Position numbers and translations under genes: made by a program. The notes beneath the pieces were generated by a model, which was given only the letters and a program-made list of their open reading frames with translations, did not search any database and was not told the DNA's origin. 64,000 nt of DNA. Origin: Agarivorans albus (lineage in GTDB: Bacteria > Pseudomonadota > Gammaproteobacteria > Enterobacterales > Celerinatantimonadaceae). Shown here in pieces: positions 1 through 8,547 of this stretch (positions within the stretch are counted from its first letter, which is position 1; each line of letters opens with the position of its first letter). The stretch spans positions 1,172,972-1,236,971 of the forward strand of contig NZ_AP023032.1 of the NCBI RefSeq assembly GCF_019670105.1, written 5' to 3'.

Positions 1-2
1 CA

Positions 3-596
3 GTGATGACTCCCATTTACGTCACCTTGGTGAATGATGCTTTTGAGCGACGTTTTAATTGGCAGTTTTTGTTAAGTGCTTTTATCGCTACTTTAGGCGC
101 AGTGGCGATCCGTTATGAAGGGATAGACCAAGGTTTTGTGACTGGCTTTTTATTGGTGCAAGGGGCCAACTTATGTTTTGCTACCGGGCAAGTTGCTTAC
201 AAACGGATCATGGCTAATGAGCCTAAGCACTTAGCCCAGCAAACCGTGTTTGCTTGGTTCTTTGTCGGTGCTTTGGTGGTGGCTGTGATTGCCTATTTGG
301 CGATGGGTAATTCAGAGCGCTTGCCAACTACTGCAACCCAATGGGGAGTATTGGTGTATTTGGGCACAATAGCCTCTGGCTTGGGATATTTTGCTTGGAA
401 TAAGGGGGCTACCTTAGTCAACATTGGTGCGTTGGCCGTGGCTAATAACTTGCTTATTCCAGCGGGCATTGCGGTGAACCTATTGATTTGGAATCACGAT
501 GCCGACATCATGCGCTTAAGCATTGGTGCCGCTATTATATTAGCTGCTCTGGCGATTAATGAGCGTTGGGCAAAGCGAAGAATGGCTAAGGTCTAA
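3..596 (+). CDS. EamA/DMT-family inner-membrane transporter (5' end cut off by window)
   Basis: This is the C-terminal two thirds of a drug/metabolite-transporter (EamA) protein; the reading frame is already open at the window edge, so the real start lies upstream. The visible 197 residues hold about six hydrophobic segments (for example FLLSAFIATLGAVAI, FVGALVVAVIAYLAM, LSIGAAIILAALAI). The second EamA repeat carries the usual GxxxFxxWNKGATLVNIGALA pattern before the penultimate helix, and the protein ends in a short basic tail (WAKRRMAKV). Members export amino acids or other metabolites across the inner membrane, but the substrate cannot be read from sequence. The next gene follows after about 60 bp. 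The family call is firm; the specific function is unknown. Confidence 0.8.
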   Translation: MMTPIYVTLVNDAFERRFNWQFLLSAFIATLGAVAIRYEGIDQGFVTGFLLVQGANLCFATGQVAYKRIMANEPKHLAQQTVFAWFFVGALVVAVIAYLAMGNSERLPTTATQWGVLVYLGTIASGLGYFAWNKGATLVNIGALAVANNLLIPAGIAVNLLIWNHDADIMRLSIGAAIILAALAINERWAKRRMAKV

Positions 597-660
597 ATGC
601 GACTGGCCTGACTCTGCTACAATCACTGTTTAATTCAAGCGCTAAATATTGGAAAACTTG

Positions 661-1116
661 ATGAAAGATTTGCAACAAAACAACCCCTTGCATGGCTTAA
701 AGCTGGAAGTGCTGCTCGATGAAATTGTTGAGCATTACGGCTGGGAAACCTTAGCGTTTGCCTTGAATATGAATTGCTTTCGCAATAACCCAAATACTAA
801 GTCTTGCCTTAAGTTTCTGCGCAAAACCGACTGGGCCCGCGAAAAGGTAGAGAGTTTTTATCTCTATCGTTTTAAGCATTTACCGCGTCCAGATGATGTT
901 CAATATGCGCTGCCGCCGCGTGACCGTTTAGTGCCCTTAGATCAAAAGCCGCGCGCACCAGTAGTGATAGATATTACTGCCAAGCCTCAAGTGCAAAACA
1001 AGCCTAAGCCAAAAGCGAGACCTAGCCGTCCTGCTAAAGCTCGTAGCGCAAAACCTAAAGCTGAGAAATCTAATCAGATTGATAGTGCAGACCCATGGGC
1101 TGATTCGCCTAAATAA
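661..1116 (+). CDS. VF530-family (DUF2132) putative DNA-binding protein with a long basic C-terminal extension
   Basis: Residues 1-75 match the small VF530 fold: NNPLHG near the start, then [12 protein letters not shown], then [26 protein letters not shown]. Proteins of this family are normally about 70-80 residues and are thought to bind DNA. This one continues for about 75 more residues rich in Lys, Pro, Arg and Ala ([20 protein letters not shown]) and ends in an acidic tip. The tail looks disordered and nucleic-acid binding, which is an inference. I chose the ATG at 661 over the TTG at 649 because the homologous core begins right after it. A second, short paralogue lies at 20672-20890. No operon partner is obvious. 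Confidence 0.75.
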   Translation: MKDLQQNNPLHGLKLEVLLDEIVEHYGWETLAFALNMNCFRNNPNTKSCLKFLRKTDWAREKVESFYLYRFKHLPRPDDVQYALPPRDRLVPLDQKPRAPVVIDITAKPQVQNKPKPKARPSRPAKARSAKPKAEKSNQIDSADPWADSPK

Positions 1117-1238
1117 CCTGATCTCAGGCTAATTAGTTTGCTCTAGTGAGTGGGTGAGGCAGTAAATTCAGGTATAATTTCGCCTCGTTGATTTTGCTGT
1201 AATAATACTGCGCTCTCTTATAGGTTTTATCGATAAAT

Positions 1239-1745
1239 ATGTCTCAAAAGTCTGTTCAAATTGGATTAGTTAACCCTAAAAGCCCTAGCAATGTGGGGTC
1301 GGTAATGCGTGCCGCTGGGTGTTTTGGTGCTACTGCCGTGTATTACACCGGCCAGCGTTATGCTCGTGCAGCCCGCTTTAATACCGATACTAAAAACCAA
1401 AGTTTGAACATATCGCTAACCGGCGTTGATGAGCTTGCTGAGCAAGCTGACGATCAGGTAAAACTAGTGTGTATCGAGCTAGCCGAAGGGGCAACACCCT
1501 TGCCGGAGTTTGTTCACCCAGAGCAGGCTTTATATGTGTTTGGTCCTGAAGATGGCTCAATTAGCCAAGCGTTAGTCGATAAAGCTGATGAGGTGGTTTA
1601 TGTTCCCACCAAAGGGTGTTTGAACTTGGCCGCCACCGTGAATGTGGTGCTCTACGATCGCTTAGCAAAATCAGATAAAGCCAGCGGTGGCGAGGCTCTT
1701 ATTCGTAGCAGCCGCGATGTGAACAACCGCTTAAAGGCTAAGTGA
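1239..1745 (+). CDS. TrmH/SpoU-family RNA 2'-O-methyltransferase
   Basis: A compact 168-residue SPOUT methyltransferase with the three family motifs. Motif 1 is NPKSPSNVGSVMRAAGCFGA at residues 12-31, motif 2 is VFGPEDGS near residue 105, and motif 3 is VPTKGCLNLAATVNVVLYD near 127-145; the last two form the trefoil-knot S-adenosylmethionine site. Family members methylate ribose 2'-OH groups in tRNA or rRNA. It has no N-terminal RNA-binding extension, so it resembles the short TrmL/LasT-like members, but the target base cannot be assigned. It is a single gene, convergent with trhO, with a shared hairpin in between. Confidence 0.85.
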   Translation: MSQKSVQIGLVNPKSPSNVGSVMRAAGCFGATAVYYTGQRYARAARFNTDTKNQSLNISLTGVDELAEQADDQVKLVCIELAEGATPLPEFVHPEQALYVFGPEDGSISQALVDKADEVVYVPTKGCLNLAATVNVVLYDRLAKSDKASGGEALIRSSRDVNNRLKAK

Positions 1746-1753
1746 TAAAGTCA

Positions 1754-1780
1754 GGCTTGTTAGTCGATAGCTAACAAGCC
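1754..1780. terminator. Hairpin between convergent genes
   Basis: GGCTTGTTAG pairs with CTAACAAGCC around a short loop, between the convergent RNA methyltransferase and trhO. It lacks a long T-run on either side, so it is a likely but imperfect terminator. Confidence 0.5.
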
Positions 1781-1791
1781 CCAACTACTCG

Positions 1792-2775
1792 CTATTTTTT
1801 GTCGGCTCGTTGCGCTTGGCGCAGTTGCAACTTTTGCTCTCGGCGCTGTTGGCTATGCTCTGCCGCTTCCATTCCCACATGTTGCTCACCACGCTGCTTA
1901 GCTAAGCGAACTTGTTTTTCACGCTCTCTAAAACACATTTTTTGCTCATCGCTTAGCTTGTCATGGCAGTGCGGGCAGCTAACGCCTTGTTCAAACTTGG
2001 CGCTTTGCTTATCACTGGGTGAAATGGGCATTCTGCAACCACTGCATAGTTCGTAGTCACCTGGTTGTAATTGATGATCAACTGTTACGCGTTCATCAAA
2101 TACAAAGCAGTCACCTTGCCATAAGGAGTTTTCTTCAGGCACTTCTTCTAAGTATTTAAGAATGCCTCCCTCTAAGTGATATACCTCTTCAAAACCCTGC
2201 TCTTTTAAGTAAGCGGTGGATTTTTCACAGCGAATGCCACCAGTACAAAACATTGCTACTTTTTTGTGTTTTTCTGGGTCTAGTTCTTCAGCGACATAGT
2301 CTGGAAATTCACGAAAGGTATCGGTATGTGGATTAACCGCATGCTTAAAACTACCGAGTTGAATTTCGTAGTCGTTGCGGGTATCAACCACCATCACTTC
2401 CGGATCAGCAATTAAGGCGTTCCAGTCTTCAGGCTTAACGTAAGATCCCACCACATGGTTCGGGTCTATGCCCTCCACACCCATGGTTACAATCTCTTTT
2501 TTGAGCTTAACTCGAGAGCGGTTAAAGGGCTGCTGCTCACTGTACGAGCGTTTGTCGGTAAGTTGGCTTAATCGACTGTCGCTTTTAAGCCAAGCCAACA
2601 CCGTGCTTATGCCAGTGTCTGGACCGGCAATGGTGCCATTTATGCCTTCTTCGGCCAGTAATAATGTGCCTCGCACCTGTTGTTGTTTCATTAACGCTAA
2701 CAAGGGCTCTTGAAGCTCTTTATAATTATCTAGGCGAACAAATTTATAAAGGGCGCAAATAGTTATTTCTTTCAT
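1792..2775 (-). CDS. trhO: tRNA uridine(34) hydroxylase TrhO (rhodanese family, formerly YceA)
   Basis: TrhO hydroxylates the wobble uridine in a subset of tRNAs, the oxygen-dependent first step towards 5-(carboxy)methoxyuridine. The 327-residue protein has an N-terminal acylphosphatase-like domain with [13 protein letters not shown], a rhodanese domain with the catalytic loop [11 protein letters not shown] (residues about 176-186), and a C-terminal CxxC...CPHC segment likely to bind zinc. The frame can be extended by 20 residues, but the ATG at 2775 has an AGGAAG Shine-Dalgarno about 7 bases upstream and begins with the family's normal [12 protein letters not shown], so I start there. Stand-alone gene. 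Confidence 0.93.
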   Translation of the reverse strand: MKEITICALYKFVRLDNYKELQEPLLALMKQQQVRGTLLLAEEGINGTIAGPDTGISTVLAWLKSDSRLSQLTDKRSYSEQQPFNRSRVKLKKEIVTMGVEGIDPNHVVGSYVKPEDWNALIADPEVMVVDTRNDYEIQLGSFKHAVNPHTDTFREFPDYVAEELDPEKHKKVAMFCTGGIRCEKSTAYLKEQGFEEVYHLEGGILKYLEEVPEENSLWQGDCFVFDERVTVDHQLQPGDYELCSGCRMPISPSDKQSAKFEQGVSCPHCHDKLSDEQKMCFREREKQVRLAKQRGEQHVGMEAAEHSQQRREQKLQLRQAQRADKK

Positions 2776-3030
2776 AGACTTAGCTTCCTGCCTTTTGGGG
2801 CGTAATCCCAGAGCATGATTTTTAAAGAAGGCCATTGTAATGAAAATGCTAAAAGATGCAGCAATCTTGTGGTGCTTTGTTGAGCTTTTGTTGTGAGCTT
2901 TTTCCAGAAAAACAGCTAAAATTGTGTTCTAGCCCGCTAAATCAAGTCTCTACAGCTACTTGCGTTTTTGCTCAGTGGTATGAGATGTCTATAATGAAGT
3001 AATTATCTAACATGGAATAGGTTGAGTAGT

Positions 3031-3978
3031 ATGTCTAGTGTTTTAGCCACAGTGGATCAACGTACCAAACTTGTCGGCGAGAACCGTTTAGAACTGTTGA
3101 TTTTTAAACTCAACTCTATGCAGTTGTTTGCGATAAATGTATTTAAAGTTAAAGAGGTAGTTAAGTTACCTCGCATGAACAAACTACCGGGTTCTCACTC
3201 ACATATTAGTGGGGTAGTCACCATTCGTGGTCATTCTATTCCGGTTATTGATTTGCGTGCTGCGGTAAAAATGCCACCAGCCAAAGAAGAAGCCAAAGTC
3301 GACTGTAATCTGATTATCACTGAGTATAATCGCAGCGTGCAAGGTTTTATGGTGGGCGAAGTAATGCACATTGTGAATACATCTTGGAAAGATATTTTAC
3401 CTCCACCAAGCTCGGTGGGGCGCAGTAACTACCTCACCGCAATCACCCGTATCGAGCATGAAGAAGCCAGCCGAATTGTAGAAATTATTGACGTAGAGAA
3501 AGTGCTCGCAGAAATTGTTAGTTACAACATCGCAATTTCAGACGAAGCCTTAGATGAAGAGGTTTCACATCTTCTAAATGGAAAACGAGTATTGGTCGTT
3601 GACGACTCTTCTACCGCGCGCGGTCAAGTAAAAGCCACTCTAGGCCAGCTCGGCATGGAGATTATAGAAGCTGAGAATGGGCTACAGGCCTTGAACATGC
3701 TAAAAGCTTGGGCCGATGAAGGTAAATCAGTTTACGATGAAATCTTACTAATGATTACCGATGCCGAAATGCCAGAGATGGATGGTTATCGCTTAACCGC
3801 AGAAGTACGTGGTGATGAGCGCATGAGCGAACTGTTTATAGCCTTAAACACCTCGCTTAGTGGCAGCTTTAACGACGCCATGGTGGAAAAGGTGGGCTGT
3901 AATCGCTTTATCTCTAAGTTCCAGCCAGATTTATTAGTAGACGTAGTGCAGCAGCGAATGCGCGAATCGTTAAAATAA
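3031..3978 (+). CDS. cheV: Chemotaxis coupling protein CheV (CheW domain plus receiver)
   Basis: CheV links chemoreceptors to the CheA kinase and adds a phosphorylatable adaptation module. Residues about 15-160 form the CheW-like domain, including the signature VVTIRGHSIPVIDLRAAV. Residues about 190-310 form a receiver domain with the acidic pair in VLVVDDSS and the phospho-acceptor Asp in MITDAEMPEMDGY. The length of 315 is normal. I prefer the ATG at 3031 to the in-frame TTG at 3022 because AGG at 3018 is then better spaced. No other che genes are near, as is common for cheV, and a strong palindromic terminator follows. Confidence 0.93.
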   Translation: MSSVLATVDQRTKLVGENRLELLIFKLNSMQLFAINVFKVKEVVKLPRMNKLPGSHSHISGVVTIRGHSIPVIDLRAAVKMPPAKEEAKVDCNLIITEYNRSVQGFMVGEVMHIVNTSWKDILPPPSSVGRSNYLTAITRIEHEEASRIVEIIDVEKVLAEIVSYNIAISDEALDEEVSHLLNGKRVLVVDDSSTARGQVKATLGQLGMEIIEAENGLQALNMLKAWADEGKSVYDEILLMITDAEMPEMDGYRLTAEVRGDERMSELFIALNTSLSGSFNDAMVEKVGCNRFISKFQPDLLVDVVQQRMRESLK

Positions 3979-3986
3979 CAGCCAAT

Positions 3987-4014
3987 AAAAAACCAGCCAT
4001 TAGGCTGGTTTTTT
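3987..4014. terminator. Bidirectional rho-independent terminator
   Basis: A perfect palindrome: A6CCAGCC, loop ATTA, GGCTGGT6. The A-run and T-run on the two sides make it serve both cheV (+) and chrR (-), which converge here. Confidence 0.92.
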
Positions 4015-4029
4015 ATTTTCTAGCATTCT

Positions 4030-4707
4030 TTATTTAAAGAACAGTTGGCTAAATGGATTGAGTAGCGATGCTAAGCCTGAGGTGAAATGCAAAGGTGCAT
4101 CCAACAAGGTTAAGCATAAGCAATCTTGGTTAGCGGCCGTTCGCGGCGTATGTTTGTTTTGCGCATCTTGAATGATAAAGTCACCCGGTACGTAGGTTCC
4201 GGCGTCATCAATAAAGGTGCCTGCCAGTACCAAGGTTATTTCTTGCCCTTGGTGAGTATGCTCTGGCAGTGCGCTGTCTTGATCCATGTAAATGAAGTTC
4301 ATTTTACTGTCACTTACTGCATCCACTCGAGCACGTTGGATTTTACCCGGTAAACGACCCCAAGGACCAATATGTTGCGGGTGAGCTTGTAAGGCTCGGG
4401 GAAGTGGAAAGCGCTTATTGCCGAGGGTGATTTCTTGCTGCAGTGCTGGCTGTGGGCTTTCAATCACGCTGTCGGGACTTTGCTGCATAATCATCGCTAA
4501 CATCGAATCGAGTTCGCTGTTCATGGCTTCGGGCTGGGCTTGCTCAAGTTGAGTGGCCATCTTTTGCTCAGCAGCCTCTACGCGGCGGCGGCATTCTGGG
4601 CAGTATTCTAAGTGAGCACTAACCATAATGCTCATGGCTGGGTCCAGTTGACCGGCGGCGTAAAGTTCAAGGCTTTCATCAGCCGGATGAAATTGAATGT
4701 TAGTCAT
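4030..4707 (-). CDS. chrR: ChrR-type zinc anti-sigma factor with C-terminal cupin domain
   Basis: Holds the partner ECF sigma factor inactive until singlet oxygen or related oxidants trigger release (function as established for Rhodobacter RpoE-ChrR). The N-terminal anti-sigma domain has the zinc ligands His7, His32, Cys36 and Cys39 (HLEYCPEC), one residue off the Rhodobacter numbering. The C-terminal cupin has HTHQGQE (about 150-156), a later His in NKHTPR and the CxC pair DCLCL near 196-198, all matching the Rhodobacter metal and cysteine positions. Length is 225. Its start overlaps the sigma gene end by 8 bp, so the two are co-translated. High confidence in the family; the inducing signal is inferred. 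Confidence 0.93.
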   Translation of the reverse strand: MTNIQFHPADESLELYAAGQLDPAMSIMVSAHLEYCPECRRRVEAAEQKMATQLEQAQPEAMNSELDSMLAMIMQQSPDSVIESPQPALQQEITLGNKRFPLPRALQAHPQHIGPWGRLPGKIQRARVDAVSDSKMNFIYMDQDSALPEHTHQGQEITLVLAGTFIDDAGTYVPGDFIIQDAQNKHTPRTAANQDCLCLTLLDAPLHFTSGLASLLNPFSQLFFK

Positions 4708-5326
4708 CCAATGCCTCCTTCATTTTTTTCAGCGCTAATCTTAGGCGACTTTTTACAGTGCCAAGCGGTAGGTTTAATATTTCAGACACTTGCTGTTGTG
4801 ATTCACCGTGTAAGTAAACCCGCCTTACGATATCTGCTTGTTCTTCTGGCAACTTAGCAATTAAGTGTTTTAGCTCGTTGGTTACCAACTCTTGGTCTTC
4901 GGTCGACACTTTATCAGCGTCTTCTTCTTCGCTAAGAATCGGCCATAAGTCATCGCCCTGTACCCAGCTCTGTTGATGCTTGCCTTTTCGCATCAAATCA
5001 AACTTAACGTTTCTTGATACCGAAAATATCCAAGTCATTGCATTACCTTTGGACGAATCGTAAAGACCAGCTTTAAGCCAAAGTTTAAGCATGGTTTCTT
5101 GCACCATTTCTAGGGCAAGAGATTCATCGACAAATTGCTTCCGGGCCAAATTCAATAAACGTGGTGCTACTTGGCGGAACAATAAGTCATAACTTTTACG
5201 ACATTGCTCACTGGCAATGTTTGCCAATAACAAAGCGATATCATCGTCGTTATTGGGCTGAGCTACTTGACTAGCCATAGGTGATTTGGGTCCACCGATT
5301 TTTGATACTGAACTGTGTATTTCCAT
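4700..5326 (-). CDS. ECF RNA polymerase sigma factor of the RpoE-ChrR (ECF11) group
   Basis: A 208-residue ECF sigma factor with region 2 at about 45-115 (ALEMVQETMLKLWLKA, then MTWIFSVSRNVKFDLMRKGK) and region 4 at about 145-205 (LPEEQADIVRRVYLHGESQQQVSEILNLPLGTVKSRLRLAL). An acidic linker (LSEEEDADKVSTEDQE) separates them. Coupling to a ChrR anti-sigma factor downstream places it in the singlet-oxygen group. A TGATCG-N16-CGTT element at 5386-5359 suggests that it transcribes its own gene. The same element type precedes the divergent lipid operon at 6129. The N-terminal roughly 25 residues are poorly conserved-looking, and a later start (MASQVAQPNN) is possible. Confidence 0.92.
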   Translation of the reverse strand: MEIHSSVSKIGGPKSPMASQVAQPNNDDDIALLLANIASEQCRKSYDLLFRQVAPRLLNLARKQFVDESLALEMVQETMLKLWLKAGLYDSSKGNAMTWIFSVSRNVKFDLMRKGKHQQSWVQGDDLWPILSEEEDADKVSTEDQELVTNELKHLIAKLPEEQADIVRRVYLHGESQQQVSEILNLPLGTVKSRLRLALKKMKEALDD

Positions 5327-5358
5327 ATTGCCAAAATCGTTTACGGATTGATAACAAG

Positions 5359-5386
5359 TTAACGAGCAAGGTGTGTAAAACGATCA
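5359..5386 (-). promoter_or_regulatory. Predicted ECF-sigma promoter of the sigma-chrR operon
   Basis: On the minus strand, TGATCG (5386-5381) is followed after exactly 16 bases by CGTTAA (5364-5359), 33 bp before the sigma factor start. The TGATC -35 is characteristic of RpoE-ChrR group promoters. The same arrangement occurs upstream of the gene at 6129. It overlaps the 3' end of the LON-domain gene. Confidence 0.65.
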
Positions 5387-5982
5387 CTTTGTCGCAAAAT
5401 AAATCCTAAATAACGAATACACAAAGAAGCAGAAGGTGATTTAAGCAAGCGCTGTTTGGTGCAAATGGGCAGTGGTAGCAGCTCTAACCAACGCCAGCAA
5501 AGGTTTTTTACTTGCTCGCTTTGCACGCTTTGCACGCTTTGTTCTAAGTTGGCGGTTTGCAATTCTGGGTACTGTAAGTTGATGTTAGCCAAAGCGCTTT
5601 GCAGTGCTGCAGTGTTCTTTTGTATGGAAGTGTTGGGCCAAAGCTCAATTTTATCGGCGCAAAGAGTAGGCGATACCCAAGTAGAAGAAAACCCCGGTTT
5701 GCCCGACGTTACTTTGCCCCAATGCAGAACTTTAAATTCCACTTCAATTTGTGCTTTGCTTAACCAATCAATATGGCTGACTTGGGCAAAACTCACTAAG
5801 TCGTTAGCTTGTACCGCACTGTTTCCATCGCTGTCTTGAAAGGCGAGCCACACCCCACCGGCTTTTTCAGCAGCACGCAAACTGGCGATAAAAACCACGC
5901 CTTGCCCCTTCATCCGTGCAAAGCGCTGCGGCATAAAGTGCTCACGAGATATCATTAATGGAAAACAACAACTACTGCTCAA
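5359..5982 (-). CDS. LON peptidase substrate-binding-domain-like protein
   Basis: A 207-residue soluble protein that resembles stand-alone Lon N-terminal (substrate-binding) domains. It has an FPL motif close to the start, PQRFARM in the place of the family's RIFEPRYxxM, a central beta-rich part (QVSHIDWLSKAQIEVEFKVLHWGKV), and the C-terminal ELLPLPICTKQRLL helix seen in Lon-type proteins. The motifs are diverged, so the call is moderate. The only start that keeps the FPL motif is TTG at 5982, which has AGGA 8 bases upstream. It sits directly upstream of the ECF sigma gene, separated by 32 bp, and its 3' end contains the predicted sigma promoter. The cellular role is unknown. Confidence 0.6.
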   Translation of the reverse strand: MSSSCCFPLMISREHFMPQRFARMKGQGVVFIASLRAAEKAGGVWLAFQDSDGNSAVQANDLVSFAQVSHIDWLSKAQIEVEFKVLHWGKVTSGKPGFSSTWVSPTLCADKIELWPNTSIQKNTAALQSALANINLQYPELQTANLEQSVQSVQSEQVKNLCWRWLELLPLPICTKQRLLKSPSASLCIRYLGFILRQSDRFTHLAR

Positions 5983-6045
5983 GTAAATATTCCTAGAAAT
6001 GGATGGTTTGTCTTATATAACGCTAAAAGTTGCCAAAAGGATGAA

Positions 6046-6071
6046 TGATCTTTCTTAATTTATCTGACGTA
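6046..6071 (+). promoter_or_regulatory. Predicted ECF-sigma promoter of the lipid-modification operon
   Basis: TGATCT (6046-6051), a 16-base spacer, then CGTA (6068-6071), 57 bp before the first gene. It matches the element in front of the sigma-chrR operon in sequence and in exact spacing. Confidence 0.65.
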
Positions 6072-6128
6072 CTATGATTAACGACAATAGAAACAAATGC
6101 TTAGATTTGTTTGGTAAAGGAAAATTGA

Positions 6129-6569
6129 ATGAGTATCACGGCATCTGCACCGCATATTGTTAAGCAACTAGAGCAGTTTTACAGTGAGCTAGGTATGGCG
6201 CAGGTTGAGCGCCTTTCTGATATTTATGCCGACGATATCGAGTTTATCGACCCTCTGCATCATCTTCATGGCTTACAAGATTTACGAAGCTATTTTGAAC
6301 ATCTTTTACAAAATACCAGCCAATGCCATTTTGAGTTTCACTCTCGGCTAATTGCAGAAGGTGAATTTAGCCTTACTTGGCAAATGCAGTTTGCTCATCC
6401 CAAATTAGGTAACGGACGTATTTTGTCGCTAGATGGCATAAGCCACCTTAAGTTTAACGACAAAATTTATTACCACCGTGATTACTATGACGTAAGCGCG
6501 ATGCTGCATGACCATATTCCGGTAATTGGTTGGCTATCCAAAAAGCTTAAAAATGGGCTAGCACAATGA
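6129..6569 (+). CDS. NTF2-like (SnoaL-type) protein, first gene of the ECF-sigma lipid operon
   Basis: A 146-residue alpha+beta barrel protein of the nuclear transport factor 2/SnoaL superfamily. Recognisable parts are the start helix HIVKQLEQFYSELG, YADDIEFIDPLHHLHGLQDLRSYFEHLLQ, and the final strand pair ending in HRDYYDVSAML. Such folds act as small binding pockets or isomerase/cyclase-like enzymes; no specific catalytic residue can be assigned. AAGGAA precedes the ATG. The stop overlaps the next start (ATGA), and the gene opens a tight operon of seven. Proteins of this type are regular companions of RpoE-ChrR-linked FAD/Cfa operons. Confidence 0.8.
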   Translation: MSITASAPHIVKQLEQFYSELGMAQVERLSDIYADDIEFIDPLHHLHGLQDLRSYFEHLLQNTSQCHFEFHSRLIAEGEFSLTWQMQFAHPKLGNGRILSLDGISHLKFNDKIYYHRDYYDVSAMLHDHIPVIGWLSKKLKNGLAQ

Positions 6570-7288
6570 ATATTCTAATCACTGGTGCAAGTTCCGGCAT
6601 TGGCAAGCAGTTGGCGCTTGATTACCAAAAGCTAGGCCATTCGGTGTGGGGGCAGGGGCGTAACCAACAGCGTTTGCAAGAGCTAGCCGAACAAGGCATA
6701 ACGCCGCTGCAAGTAGAACTTGGCGAGCTAGAACAGGTGCGCAGTAGCTTTGCCGATTTGCCAGCAATGGACCTCATTGTGTTGTGTGCCGGCAATTGTG
6801 AATACTTAGACCCTCAACGTTTCGACGCCAAACTGTTTGAGCGAGTGTGGCAAAGCAATGTGCTTACCATCGCTAACTGCTTAGATGCCCTGTGGGGTGA
6901 CCTAAAGCCGGGCTCTCAACTGGCGTTAGTTGGTAGCCTTGCTCATTTATTGCCCTTTAGCCAAGCTGGCGCTTATGGCAGTAGCAAAGCCGCGGTGCAT
7001 TATTTAACCCAAGCCCTAGGAACTGATTTGGGTGACAAACAGGTGAGCGTTCATTGTATTCAACCAGGATTTGTTAAAACCCCGCTTACCGACAAAAACA
7101 ACTTTGCTATGCCCAGTATTATTAGCCCCGAGCAAGCTAGTCAAGCAATCATCAAAGGCCTCAATAAAGGTAAAACTGTGATTAACTTCCCTAGCTTATT
7201 CAGCGGCTTTCTACACATACTCAATTGCTTGCCATATCGCTGGCAGCAAAATATCTGTCGCCGTTTAGCTCACAAGGAAGGAGCATAG
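6566..7288 (+). CDS. Short-chain dehydrogenase/reductase (SDR)
   Basis: A classical SDR of 240 residues. It has the N-terminal nucleotide-binding loop TGASSGIG (residues 6-13), the NAG-like motif LCAGN near 73, and the catalytic Tyr-Lys pair in AYGSSKAAV near 138-146, with GFVKTPLTDK at the end of the Rossmann core. It likely oxidises or reduces a hydroxyl/keto group on a lipid-derived substrate, an inference from its operon. It overlaps the NTF2-like gene by 4 bp and is followed after 5 bp by the FAD oxidoreductase gene. Confidence 0.88.
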   Translation: MNILITGASSGIGKQLALDYQKLGHSVWGQGRNQQRLQELAEQGITPLQVELGELEQVRSSFADLPAMDLIVLCAGNCEYLDPQRFDAKLFERVWQSNVLTIANCLDALWGDLKPGSQLALVGSLAHLLPFSQAGAYGSSKAAVHYLTQALGTDLGDKQVSVHCIQPGFVKTPLTDKNNFAMPSIISPEQASQAIIKGLNKGKTVINFPSLFSGFLHILNCLPYRWQQNICRRLAHKEGA

Positions 7289-7293
7289 ATAGA

Positions 7294-8547
7294 ATGAAAA
7301 TCGCCATTATAGGTGCCGGCATCTCCGGCATGACCTGTGCGCACTTATTAAAAGAGCAGCATGACGTAACGCTATTAGAACAAAATGACTACTTAGGTGG
7401 CCACACCGCCACTAACCAAGTCACTATAGAGGGCAAAGAGCATGCAGTAGACACCGGCTTTATTGTGTTTAATGACCGCACCTATCCTCTGTTTAACAAG
7501 TTATTAGCCAAGTTGGGCATTCAAGCTCAAGAAACCGAAATGAGCTTTAGTGTAGTAAATCCCGAGCTCAACTTGCAGTATAACGGCCACGATTTAAATA
7601 CACTGTTTGCCCAACGCAGCAATTTACTCAAACCCAGCTTTTACAAGTTTATCAATGAAATACTGCGGTTTAATAAGTTAGCTAAAGCAGCGATAGACAT
7701 AGATACCGCGGTAAGTCTCGGCCAGTTTTTAGAGCAGCATCGCTTCTCGCGCATGTTTCAAGAGAACTACTTATTGCCAATGGGCGCGGCCATTTGGTCC
7801 TCTTCGTTAAACGGCATTATGCAGTTTCCGATGCAGTTTTTTGCTCGCTTTTTTGTTAATCACGGTTTGTTAGACGTAGCCAACCGGCCGCAATGGTATG
7901 TCATCCCTGGGGGCTCAAAACAATACATTAAGCCGCTGTTGGCGGGCTTAGATGAGCAGATCCGTTTGAATAGTCAAGTGAGTAGCATTCACCGAGATGA
8001 TACTGGCGTTAAGATTACAACCAGCGATGGTTGGCAATGGCAGGGTGATGCGGTAATTTTTGCTTGTCATAGTGACCAAGCTTTGTCGGCATTAGGCGCT
8101 CAGGCCAGTGATGATGAACGTTCGGTACTAGGCAAACTCAAGTATCAAAATAACGAAGTAATTCTGCATACCGACGAGCGCTTATTGCCAAGCATTCATC
8201 GTGCGCGAGCCAGTTGGAATTACCTATTACCGCCTAGTGGTGATAGAGGCGACCGCCTAGCCAGTGTTACCTACGACATGAACCGTTTGCAGGGCCTAAG
8301 CGATGCGCCGCAGTTTTGCGTTACCCTAAATCCCCTAGAGCCGATAGCCGAAGATAAAGTAATTAAGCGCTTTAATTACATGCATCCGGTGTTTTCCATA
8401 GATGGCCACCAAGCTCAACAACAACGCGACAATATTTGCGGGCACAACAACAGCTATTTTTGTGGCGCTTATTGGCACAACGGTTTTCACGAAGATGGCG
8501 TACGCTCGGCTGTGGAGGTGTGTCGTAAGTTTGGAGTGGACCTATGA
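7294..8547 (+). CDS. FAD-dependent amine-oxidase-type oxidoreductase
   Basis: A 417-residue flavoprotein with the N-terminal Rossmann motif [13 protein letters not shown] (residues 7-19), the ExxxxxGGHT continuation, and [15 protein letters not shown] as in the NAD/FAD-binding family always found beside DUF1365 and Cfa. The C-terminus has the second FAD-contact region [22 protein letters not shown] start at the ATG at 7294, which gives MKIAIIGAG; the frame extends further back but only into the SDR gene. AAGGAGC lies just upstream. In Rhodobacter, genes of the equivalent sigma regulon make modified (methylated, furan-type) fatty acids; a similar lipid oxidation role is an inference. Confidence 0.87.
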   Translation: MKIAIIGAGISGMTCAHLLKEQHDVTLLEQNDYLGGHTATNQVTIEGKEHAVDTGFIVFNDRTYPLFNKLLAKLGIQAQETEMSFSVVNPELNLQYNGHDLNTLFAQRSNLLKPSFYKFINEILRFNKLAKAAIDIDTAVSLGQFLEQHRFSRMFQENYLLPMGAAIWSSSLNGIMQFPMQFFARFFVNHGLLDVANRPQWYVIPGGSKQYIKPLLAGLDEQIRLNSQVSSIHRDDTGVKITTSDGWQWQGDAVIFACHSDQALSALGAQASDDERSVLGKLKYQNNEVILHTDERLLPSIHRARASWNYLLPPSGDRGDRLASVTYDMNRLQGLSDAPQFCVTLNPLEPIAEDKVIKRFNYMHPVFSIDGHQAQQQRDNICGHNNSYFCGAYWHNGFHEDGVRSAVEVCRKFGVDL

